From Prunella strophiata (lineage: Eukaryota > Chordata > Aves > Passeriformes > Prunellidae): 64,000 nucleotides of DNA. The notes beneath the pieces are model-generated. The model was not told where the DNA came from and did not search any database. It was given only the letters and a program-made list of their open reading frames with translations. Position numbers and translations under genes: made by a program. Positions 25,334 through 35,845 of the stretch are shown here, piece after piece (position 1 is the first letter of the stretch; each line of letters begins with the position of its first letter). The stretch covers positions 56,731,551-56,795,550 of the forward strand of contig JAZBQD010000030.1 of NCBI GenBank assembly GCA_036583965.1, in the 5' to 3' direction.

Positions 25334-28300
25334 TAAATTGCAATGCTGTAAAGTTAGTGAAGTGCACCAGGCCCCCTGGACCTTGGTTCTGTCCTTTTGA
25401 CTGCCCTTGAGCAGTTTTCCCATCTGCAAAACAGAGGGAATATCTCCTCAGTTACTGTGCAAAGCACTTTCCAGAGAAAAGAAGAAAAATTATGTAAACC
25501 ATAGACACTATCAATTACCCAGTTTCCCTTACCCTTAGCCACATGATGGTCATAGATCATGAAAACTTTTCGACAAGCAGCTCTGTAGTCAGGATTGCAC
25601 TTTGCTTATTTACATGCGTGCTTCTGCCAAACTTCTCTCATTTGCATCATATAAACTGTTTCTCACAGCTTATTTCCCCTTATTCAAACAAACAATGACC
25701 TTTGTAACAATGAAATATATTATTAGGAGAAAAGTTGTTTTATGACAGAAAGGAACAATTTTTTAACAAATATGTGACCAATGTTTTTTTTTCCCTTAAT
25801 TCCTCATGCATGTGTTATGCTGTTTTCATTCTCAGCAATATTTTTCTACTCTCTCAAAAGATGACAAAATTAGGTCTTTGTATGTGTATTTCAGACTTTT
25901 CAGGATGTATAGTCACATATGAAACACTGGATTTTATGTAGATGGGCTTAGCAACATTTCCATACTGATTTGAACTGCTAGAAAGAAGTGCATTTGTTTG
26001 TGTCTGTCTCAAACCATTTGTATTGGGAATAGTAGTTCATGATTAATTTCCAGGAGGAGCATTGCTCCTTTTGTAGCCACATAAACAAGCGCAAAGTGAG
26101 TGTTAAAAAAATCCTTTCTTGTTTGCTTTCATAAACATGGTAAGTAATCAGAAATTCAGGTCCAAGCCTATTAAAAACATTTTTCTTGAACTTTTGAATT
26201 TTATCTTTATATTTTTATAGAGGTGATATGATTTGATGTTTAACTGATGAAATTGGAGGATAGCCCTCAATTCCATTCCAGTAAAAAACTTTGTCAATTA
26301 TCTTTTGCCAATAGAAACTAACTTAAGTTCTATATCAGAAGAAACAAATATTTTCCTAGTTAAGAAATAGCTGAACGTTCATCTCTTCATAAAATAGCTT
26401 ATTATTGGTATTTTTCTGTAAATATAGCATTTGTTTTTTAAATTCTTTCCCAAGGAGAAACCCCATGCCTGGAAAAAAACAATTCCAACCTAACTAACTG
26501 AATTTAAATAAGGCATTTTGGTGTGAGGATCTGAAGCACTTACAGCTTTCCAGGAAGCTCACAGCTAAATTTTCCCTTCATAGGTTAATATTTTTATTAT
26601 TGCAACTACATTTAAATATACACATTAATTTGATTATATGACTGGTTTTTGGACTATGAGAATATGTGACTGACACATTATTGATTGATGTTTGTCATAA
26701 TGCAGTTGTGCATTGTGTAAATCCACAATCACAAATCACCTGTCACTGATGACCTGAATTTTTTTCTAAAGGATGTTGCAAATAAGGTGAAAATCATTTG
26801 TCATAAGCTTTTGATCTAGCTAAGCTTTCCTGAGAGTAAGTGCAGAAGTAAATTATTTGGAATATGCCCATGGATAATTTGTTAGGCAGCAATTTCAATG
26901 CATTCATAGCTTTAATATAAATTTAAAATGAATTTTGGTAAACATATTGAGGTTGAAGATAATTCTGCTTTCCTGAATAGATCATAATTTCTTGGGAAGT
27001 AAAGAAGAAGTTGGTATTGCACTTTTCTTCTTGCTTTTCTCAAGTACCATGTATTCTAACAAATTATAACAATGTGACATGAAAGCACATGGTGGGACAG
27101 TTGTAGCTAGACCAAATACTACCTCACTCATATGGAGGAAAACATAAAAGAAAGCTGAAGTAGCATCTCACTAATTCTTCTTTTGAAATTTTGCTGTTGG
27201 CAAATTTATAATTTTCCCAAAGTAAGCATCTGTGAAAATCAGCATAAATGGATGTGCAGTAAATGGCCAAATAAAGTTAGGCAGCTCTAAATTATGGAGA
27301 TTGACCCTGTTTTGAACTGGGATTTGAAGGATTTGACTACCAGAGTCCCCTTCTAGCTTGAATAAATCTACTGAAAAAAAAAAAAAAAAGACCTTAAATA
27401 TAGCACCTTGAAAAGATTGATTTTTGATTTTTACCTTTTTTTTTTTTTTCCCAAAGTGCTACTAACTAATAGTTTTTTAGCTATGGAACGTCAATGAGCC
27501 TTGACAAGTGGTAAGACAATTGGTACTTTAACAGAAGCAACAGCCACAATACTTTTTTCAGTTCTATATCCATTTAAGAAAATAATACCTTAATCGGGCT
27601 TCTGTTTTCCCTAGTGACAGGTGTGTTTTTTACATGAAGAGCTGCCACTACTGCTGCATGTGTGAAATCCTGTAAAAAATAAAACCCAATATATTTTGCA
27701 AGTTTGATGCAATAATTGTTGTTGTAGCTTTTCCTCAATATCTAGGATTATTTTACTGAGGAAACTTGTGTGTTCCAGACTGGTATTTGCAGGAAGATCT
27801 CTTGCAAAATGTGGAAGATTAACATATTTTCTAATTGGAGTGAATTAACTGATAGGGCTGACATAAAAGTGCCCTAAAAGGGGTTAGATCTATTTAGCTG
27901 AATCTGTTTCCAAACTACTTCAAGCTGTGGGATTTAACTGGCATGAATTTTTAAAATTAAACTATGGTATATGTCCCATTATAGACATTCTTAAAGACAT
28001 TTTGTGAATATATTAAACTGAAATGTAATCAGCTTAGGTTACACTGAAAAAACCTGATTTCAGTGAAAATTGCTCATTTCCTGCAATTCATAAAACAAAT
28101 AAATAATGAAGAAAAAGTGGGGAAATGTTGTATACTTCATAGATAATAAAAAACTAGAAAAGTAACTAAAAGTTTCCTGGCAATTATTTCTAATTGAGAC
28201 AGTCTATGCAAAGCCTATGCTAAAATATGATATAAAAAAAGGCAGCTTTAATTTTTTCAGTGTTTGTAAACTATAATAGTAATAGTAAAAAGGAAATAGG

Positions 28301-28410
28301 AAAATAATCCTAAGACCCCACAATCAAAAGAGAACACTGTGTTCACTGTAAATGAACACTATACACATATAGGCTGTTGTACTTAACTTTAGAATTGAAT
28401 TATTAGGTTC
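23106..28410. other. Unrecognised AT-rich DNA with homopolymers
   Basis: About 5.3 kb with an A38 run (25292-25329), an A16 run (27374-27389) and a T13 run near 27438. No exon or repeat family was recognised. Confidence 0.55.
25292..25329 (+). repeat. A38 homopolymer
   Basis: Uninterrupted run of 38 A. It may be a young retroposed poly(A) tail, but the upstream 300 bp shows no element I can name and I found no flanking target duplication. Confidence 0.92.
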
Positions 28411-29137
28411 TGTGGTGGTTTGACCTTGGAAGGATGCCAGGTGCCCACTAAATCTGCTTTATCACTCCCATTCACAACTGAAAAGAAAATATTGCAAAAA
28501 GCTTATGATTTGAAACAAGAGCAGGGAGTGATCACTCTGCAATTGCTGTCATGGACAAACCAGATTTGACTTAGGGAAATTAATAGAATTTATTACCAAT
28601 CAAAATCAAGAATAGGATAATGAGAAGTAGAACAATCTTAAAGTACACTTTTGCCATACCCTGTCCTCCTTCCTGAGTTTAACTTTATTGTCAATTCTCT
28701 ACCTCCTCCCTCCCAGCTGCTCAGGGAGACAGGGAATGGAGGTTAGAGTCAGTTCATCACAGGCTCTTTCTGCTTCCTCCTCAGGGACAAGGGTCCTTCC
28801 CCTGCTCCAGCATGGGTTCCCTCCTATGGGAGACCATCCTCCTTGAACTTCTCCAACAGGAGTCCTTCCAATGGGCTACAGCTCACCATGGGTCCTTTCT
28901 GTGGAGTCCAGTCCTTCAGGAGCAGGCTGCTTCAATGTGGGCTCCTTTTACTTCCTTAAATAACTTTGAGCCATTACTTCCATCACTGATCAGCTTGGCC
29001 TTGGCCTGTGGTGAGTCTATCTTGGAAGCAACTGCCATGGGCTCTGTTGGACACTGGGGAGTCTTCTGGCATCTTCTCAGAGAACCTGCCTCTGTAGCCC
29101 CCTCACTACCAAAACCTGGCCACACAAACCCAATGAA
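28411..29137 (-). mobile_element. ERV LTR, minus strand, second LTR family
   Basis: About 727 bp matching, from memory, a widespread bird ERV LTR seen here in antisense. It opens TGTGGTGGTTTGACCTTGG and continues with CCAGGTGCCCACTAAATCTG. Further landmarks are AGAATTTATTACCAATCAAA near 28588 (sense strand TTGGTAATAAATT, the probable polyadenylation region), repeated 'hundred-base' GGGTCC/CTCC segments at 28790-28930, and the end CCACACAAACCCAATG near 29120-29135. GGTTC precedes the element and GATTC follows position 29137, a 5-bp target duplication with one mismatch if these ends are right. The 119-codon plus-strand frame at 28812-29171 is antisense LTR and not a gene. Confidence 0.82.
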
Positions 29138-31430
29138 GATTCAGAGAACTGAGATTCAAGGCACAGCTTGAAAAAGAAGAGTAATGGCTACAGAGTTCTA
29201 AAAAAGCAGGTTCCCATACTTCTCATTTGTTTAGTAAATCAAATATGGTTCTAAAGAATGGGAAATGCTGTGACACTGTGTGGGTTGAGGAACACAAACC
29301 CAAGATCAAATGTCCACCTGTGCAAGAAATGAAAGCTAAATGAAGCTTGCAGGTATAGCACAGACTCTAATATATGCTCTGTGGATATTTTTAACATGAG
29401 GGGTCTTATTTTAATCCTTAATGAACTTAACACCAACTTTCCATCCAAGTGACACTTTGGGACCAGCATAATAGCAAGCTTTATCAGAAAGAAGTTTGCT
29501 TCAATAAAAGTATTCAGCACCAAAGTCATCTAATATGGTGACTAATTGCCTAAAGAATAATTATATGGAATAGTGTCCCAGAAAAACCTTAACATTCCAG
29601 GTAAACAATATTGTATATATATAGACTCAATTTTAGTTTCCTCAAAATGTTACTCTCCCCCTTACTACTCAGTGTCTTTGAGGAAGACAAAATTATTTTT
29701 TTGCTTCCTGACATGGTCCACAGCTGAATAAAAGGCACAACTTGCAAATGAAAAGCTTCGGTCCTCTATGCTAACTCCAGATTCACAGCAAGGAGTTTTA
29801 AATTTTTTTTCTGATTACCAGTTTCCTGTTTATCCAGTGGTAATCAGTCTCCTCAGGACCACTTACAGGATTACCTTTGTTGCTCTAATTTCTGTAAATT
29901 TTCAAACACTTTAGAAGTGCATGGGATTATTAAATCATGATGAGGACATAAGGGCTTTGGGTTTTTTTGAAAAAGTTGATGAAAGTAGTGAAATGTTCCA
30001 GTGATTTCTCCTGATTTTCACTAATATTTCTGCTGCATTTTAGTATAAAGCAATCATCCCATTTCACATGGCCAATCCTGCATTTTGAATGAGCCTAAAT
30101 ATTTGATACTTTTGATCAGACTTTAACACATATCCTTCTTATCTGAAAATACTGTTGAAAACATTATTGGGATTATAAGCAAAGCTTTAATTTGTACAGC
30201 CCATGGCTGTCTATTTCATAAATATGCACATCTCTTCCTCAGCAAGACTTTTTTAAGCACATTTCATGGCACTTTTCATATGCACTGGATTTGATTTGTT
30301 TTAGGGCATAATATAAATTCTTGCTGTGATACAGGATAAAAAAACCCTTTAAAAATGGCTTAGTTACAAGGCTACACTCATCCTACAGAACCCTAAGTTT
30401 TATTAACCTCCCAAATAACTTGTTATTGCTGTTTTTGCACAGAGCTCTCATTTGTGGTTCCCAGTATTGTATCTACCTTTCTTGAAATATCTTTGAGTCT
30501 ATGCATTTGCCCTCAGTTACTGGTGTGAATTCCTTCAGCACATAATGATAGTGCTTCACATTCTGAGCCATGAGCCGTGCTACCTGCCACAGAATACAAA
30601 TGTGCACGAGGTGGTAGTTTCATTATCTTAGGGTCAGTAGAATTTCAAGAGCTCCGAAATTACCTCTATCAGTGATGCAAGTGTCAACTTAGTTTTAATA
30701 AATCTTTGGAAACAGCCATGAGTTACTTCTAGGACATCTTCCCATTTCCGGAAATACATCATTCAGCTGCCAAAGCCGCTATCAGTTTGTAGCAAATAGA
30801 ATTTCATCCATTAAATGCAAAGTCTCACTTCAGCTTCTGCATGCCATCATTCTCTGATAGCAAAAAGTGTGATTAACCTGGAGTTTAGCTGATATCAAGC
30901 CAAAAGTACGCTATTCCACTTTACCTGGAACAAGGTCTTGAAAAATTGTATTTTCTGCAGCATATGCATAAGGAATGTCATATTTACCGTACTTCTGATT
31001 ATTCCACACTATGAGCTCTCAATGCCATCACGTTGTGTTAGGAGAAGTTGACAGTTTCTTAGTTTCCATTTATTCATTCATTTGGCTTTTAAAAGCTGAA
31101 CAAAAGCATCAAATCAAATAATAAAAAAGAAAATCCAGACTCCCATTAAGAGGAGAATCAAAATATAGCAGAACATCTTGTTTGCTGATAATAAACTAAT
31201 ATTGTATTATGTATTCAGGCAAAAATCCAGCTGAAGTTAATGGGACAGCTGTGGTATTTTACTCAACGCTGTCTTAAAATAACAAATTCTTTTTATTCCT
31301 GGTAGCTACACTAATTAATCCTGACAACAGCTCAAGTGAAAAAAAATATTAATGTACTGCTTTTGAAAATGTGAAGCTGGTATGTGAAGTAGTAGAGACA
31401 ATAGAAATTTAAATGAAATTAAATGGAATG

Positions 31431-31480
31431 ATAAAATAAAATAAAATAATAAAATAAAATAATAAATAATAAAATAAAAT
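31431..31480 (+). repeat. (ATAAA)n simple repeat
   Basis: About 50 bp of ATAAA units with occasional ATA-shortened units. Confidence 0.95.
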
Positions 31481-31636
31481 TCAGGATGTAGAATAAAAAA
31501 AAATGAAAAAAACAGAACCTAACCCTTATTGTTACATGGCAACCACCATTTTACAATACTGATATGTCAATTTGATGGAAATCTGGAGATATTTCTATTA
31601 ACTTTAATGAATCTTTTAAATGTGAAGTTTCTTTAT

Positions 31637-31815
31637 TTTTTTCCTTTTTCTTTTTCTTTTTCTTTTTCTTTTCCTTTTTCTTTTTCTTTTTCTTTTTCTT
31701 TTTCTTTTTCTTTTTCTTCTTTTTCTTTTTCTTTTTCTTTTTCTTTTTTTCTTTTTTTTTCCTTTTTCTTCTCCTTTTTTTTTTTTTCCTTTTTTTCTTT
31801 TTCTTTTTTTTTTTC
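31637..31815 (+). repeat. (TTTTTC)n pyrimidine tract
   Basis: About 180 bp of almost pure T/C with a hexameric TTTTTC core between about 31650 and 31745, becoming irregular toward the 3' side. Long open frames on both strands (Phe/Ser on plus, Lys/Glu/Arg on minus) arise because the repeat lacks stops. They are not genes. Confidence 0.96.
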
Positions 31816-33456
31816 CAAAAGACACCCTTTTGGCCTGTGTATAAGTACCTGTTTATGTTTATGAGTATAAAGTGAGGGTAGCCCTCAAGTAGTACAATCA
31901 TTTAAACAGATCAATATATAAACAAAAAAAGAGTTTCTAATGTTCCTTATAGTAAATTAGTACTGTTCATGCTCAATTTTCTGCTCAGCAAAGGATTCGG
32001 TGGCTATTGTCTTGTTATATTTTTCACATATTTACCAAACATTTTTTCTGACTTCTGTTGAATAATTAATGACCAAGAATATGGTGATCTCTGTCCCACT
32101 TCCCTTTAAGTAAGAATATTACTAGCAATATAATACATCAGCTGGAGCTTTGTTCAGCCAAATCTTGAAAGGCCCTCAGGACAGATATTCCCCAGTCTCT
32201 GCAGATATTATCTCACATGTTAAACTGAAGAAATAAACTTCTTTATTGAAAATAAAAAATGTTCACAACATGCACTATTTTCAGGGATTTGATGCAAAGT
32301 ATTTTGCAACTAGAAGACAGAACAAAATCAAAATTTGTGAGCTTTGTTAATTTTTTCAGTGGAACATTGTTTCAAATTAGTGAACCTGCATTAACCTTGA
32401 TTCTTGACATTAAATAATATTAACAACTACCAGAGATATACATATACCATTAATGTTAATACTAATATTGTTTCTCATTTTACTTAGCATGTACTTGCTA
32501 ATTACTATTTTTAAGGGTTTTTTTTGTTTATGCTAGCTCTGAATTTAAATTAGCACAAATATTATATGTGAGAATTGTTTTTTCAGGGAAAAATCTCAGT
32601 TTGGAATGAACAGAAGGGTACTTAAGTTTTCAGAAAGATATTCCATGCTACCTCATAAAGTTCTGCATATCTTTATTTTACCTTCTTCATTCTTATCCTG
32701 CCATTCTTACAGATTGTGCAGTGGTGTGTGTCAGGTTTATTTTCCTTCCCTTTTTCTTTCAGATGACTGCAATGTGTTAAACACCTCTAAACAATCATTA
32801 CTATCCTTTTAAAAATAGCTACCATCAACCTTCATGAATTAGGTTAAACTCTCTGCAGTATTTCAGTGTTTTCTTGTATAAAAGTGCCCTTTTCTTCCCA
32901 ATGAAAAGCATTAATAAACTTTTGACTGCATTTCTGTAGCATAATTTAATTACTTAGCTGCAATACCACTATTTTTATTGCTACTAGACTGTCTAATGTC
33001 ACAAAGGGCAGACTGCAGACTGTGGTCTATGAAAAATTTTAAGTAGCTTGCAAAATGACTTCTCAGTTGTGGTCCCTTTTGGCCAGAACCAGTTGATTGT
33101 TAATGTTGTGATAATTAGAGGACCCTTTTCAGCTCAGCTGCAATGCACAGCTGTTCAGGTCCAGAAGCTGCAGGAGCTGCCAATCACTCTGAGCCTGAGA
33201 CTGTCCCTTGTCAGGGGATTTGTCAGATGGTGAAAGACCCCACTTCACACACCACAACATACCCTTCCACCCTTCCAGTTCAACTTACAAAGTGGCCAAA
33301 GGCTCTTGAAATTACTATTTCAGCAGAGCAGAGCTTCTGGAGTCATAGCTGAATAAAATTTAAACTCCAGGGACACCAAAGTGAATGTACTCAGAGAAAT
33401 AAGGGTAAGGAGAATTGCAATTATGAGATATTCGAAACCTAAACAGCTATGCTGTG

Positions 33457-33530
33457 AAAAAAACAAAAACAAAAACAAACAAACAAACAAACAAAAAAAA
33501 ACAAAAAAAAAAAAAAGAAAAAAAAAAAAA
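33457..33530 (+). repeat. (CAAA)n/A-rich simple repeat
   Basis: A-rich tract grading from CAAAAA to CAAA units and then to A-runs of 9-14 bases. It resembles a degenerated poly(A) tail expanded by slippage. No retroposon body was recognised upstream. Confidence 0.93.
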
Positions 33531-34593
33531 CCACCATGAAAAACCTAAAAGGACTAAAAGGAATTACTGAAGCTGAAGTACATAAACTACTCACATAGTG
33601 TGAAGTTAGTTGCGTATGTATATATTTTTTTTATATTTGATATTAGGTTTTGGTAGCACATTGCAAAACTAAAAAAAAAATCTGTATGTTTGAAGTTAAT
33701 GGTATGGAGTTCTAATTTAGTGGCTGTTTTTTTACTTACTTTTTAAGAAAACGTTCTTTTTTTCTGAAGACATAATAAAATAATTGTAAATATCGCATCA
33801 TGAAAGGTAAAGATACTGTCAAATTTTGTTGGAAACTTCTTCCCTATTTGTTTTAATTGGGAGAAGAGTTATATATAGTGTAATAAATTACCTGTGTTTT
33901 TAATTAGAGCTTGAATGTGCGTGAGTCTCTGACATGAACTACTATAACATATACAGATTTATATTTTTGACCTTTAGTTTAAATTACTGACTATCAAGAA
34001 CAGCAATAGCGAAATATTAGTATCTTTCTGTTTCATTAACTGGGAGAATATAGAAGACCTACTCTGAGAGTAAAATAATGTAACTATATATTCTAAAAAA
34101 TGGCAAAAAAAAAAAATACTAGGAGGACCTTTGTATGAATGTCAATATCATAGTTGAAAGACTGGCTTGTTCAAATCCTGCTAAGTTTATACTCATTAAA
34201 ATTTGAGTGTCTCCATCAAAGCAGTTACAGATTAATCCTTTCTACTTTTGTAGAGAAAAGAAATTTCATATGGAAAGAAGCCAAACAAGAATATCATCTC
34301 TGAGACCATTTAAAAAGGTAATATCTGTAAAATGTTCAAAAGAGTGGACTGCTGGTTTAAACCATATAACCTGCTCAAAATCTCAGTCCAACTTCCTTCA
34401 CGAACTCCCCAAAGTGTGGAAGAAGCTGGACTCTATGGAACTGAATGCAGCATTACCCCTGCTACAGGACCTAGATTGATCATATATAATCTGCCACATG
34501 GCAGACTGTGCATCACCATGTCTGGAGCTAGAATAACAATTATACAGTATGAGATAATTCTAGCAGACTGCAACACATCTATATCTTTACCTT

Positions 34594-35262
34594 TGTGGTG
34601 GGATGACCATGGCTAGCTACCAGGTGCCCACCTGCTCTAGCACTCCCCTCCTAGGCAGGATAGGGCAAAGGAAAATATCATTAAAAGCTCATGATCAAGA
34701 TAAATGCAGGGAGAGATTACTCACCAATTGCTGTCACAGGCAAAACAGATTCCATTTGGGGAAATTATTTTAATTTCTTGATAATTTAAATCAAATTAGT
34801 ACCATGAGAGATAAAAATAGATCTAAGAACACTTTCCATCACCCCTTGCCTCTCTATGCAGCCTGAACTTTGCTCCCAATTTCTCCCTCTCCTCTCCACC
34901 AGCAGGGTTCGGGGACAGGGCATAGGATTTATTCACATATCTCTGCCTCTTTCCTCCTCACACCTGCTACTGTGTGGTGTTTTTCTTGGACTGTGAAATG
35001 GATGCCTGTTCCTTTGTGGAGCTCCACTGGCTGCAGGGGAGAGCCTGCCTCACCATGGGCTGCAGGGAATCTGCTCCAGTGCCTGGAGCATTTCCTCCCT
35101 CTCTTTCTTCCCGGACCTGGGTATCTGCAGAATTGTTACATCTATTTTAAATTCTCTCTCCTGCTGCTGTTGCACAGCAGGTTTTTCCCTTTAAATTTTT
35201 TATCCCAGAGGTGCTACCACCATCACTGATGGGCTCAGCTTTCACAACTGAGGAAGAACAAC
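34594..35262 (-). mobile_element. ERV LTR, minus strand, same family as 28.4 kb
   Basis: Begins TGTGGTGGGATGACCATGG and follows the same landmark order as the LTR at 28411-29137: CCAGGTGCCCACCTGC, an ACTCACCAATTGCTGTCACA segment near 34719, the CACCATGGGCTGCAGGG segment near 35050, and ATCCCAGAGGTGCTACCACC near 35200. It lacks part of the middle repeats and its far end is not recognisable beyond about 35262, where a CR1 fragment begins within about 25 bp. The two copies are clearly diverged, so they look like independent old insertions rather than the paired LTRs of one provirus. Short frames on both strands here are spurious. Confidence 0.8.
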
Positions 35263-35284
35263 CACAATGAATGACTATCTTTGA

Positions 35285-35845
35285 GGGATGCCTGGCTGAA
35301 AAACAGCTCTGCAAGAAAGGTGCTGGCAGTGCTGGTGAACATGAACCAGCAAACTGAACATGAGCCAGCAGTGTGCCCATGATACAGAGAGGGCAAATGA
35401 TAACCTATGCTGCATTAGGGGTGTAGCCAGCAAGTGAAGGGTTATGATCCTTCCCCTTTACTCAGCACTAGTGAGACTGTTCTGGGAGCACTGTGTCTGG
35501 TTCTGGGCTCTCCAGTACAAGATAGACATGAGCATATCAAACACAGTCCAACAAAAGGCTGTGAAAAAAGGTGGAGGGTCTGGATTATGTCTTGTATGTC
35601 AAAAAGTTGAGAGACTGTCTAGCCTAGAGCAGAGAAGGCTTACAGAGAGTTTATCAGTGTATATAAATGTTTGAAGGGAAGGTCTAAAGAGGAGAGAGCT
35701 CAGTTCTTTCCAAATGTACCTGGTCACAGAACCAGAGTCAATGGGCACACACTGCAACATAGGAGGCTCACCCAGGACATCAGAAAATTATTCTCCAGAG
35801 ACCCCTTCCAACCTCAAACATTGTTTTATTTTGTGATTCATCCTT
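35285..35845 (+). mobile_element. CR1 LINE fragment with 3' end (plus strand)
   Basis: Sense CR1 sequence. It starts near GCCTGGCTGAAAAACAGCTC and passes ATGAGCCAGCAGTGTGCCCA (35361 on). The ORF2 segment then reads ILPLYSALVR near 35446-35475 (family ILPLYSALVRPHLEYC). The end is ACCCCTTCCAACCTCAAACA near 35804 and TTTGTGATTCA. Roughly the last 200 bp of coding sequence upstream of the 3' UTR is deleted, around 35785-35803. Frame breaks make it inactive. It abuts the LTR remnant at 34594-35262, so one element inserted into or beside the other. Confidence 0.92.

Larger units (their letters stand above)
29138..34593. other. Mostly unrecognised DNA with simple repeats and a CNE-like block
   Basis: About 5.5 kb between two LTRs of one family. 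Simple repeats lie at 31431-31480, 31637-31815 and 33457-33530. A CpG-retaining, compositionally complex block lies at 30530-31080. No protein-coding exon or internal retroviral coding sequence (gag, pol, env) was recognised, so the flanking LTRs do not obviously belong to one provirus. Confidence 0.55.

Noticed and set aside
28812..29171. 119-codon plus-strand frame
   Set aside because: It overlaps the antisense strand of an ERV LTR and has no domain signature.
31529..31901. Phe/Ser- and Lys/Glu-rich frames on both strands
   Set aside because: Produced by the TTTTTC simple repeat.
29138..34593. Complete provirus between the two same-family LTRs
   Set aside because: No gag, pol or env-like reading frames or protein motifs were seen, and the LTRs are too diverged to be treated as a recent pair.
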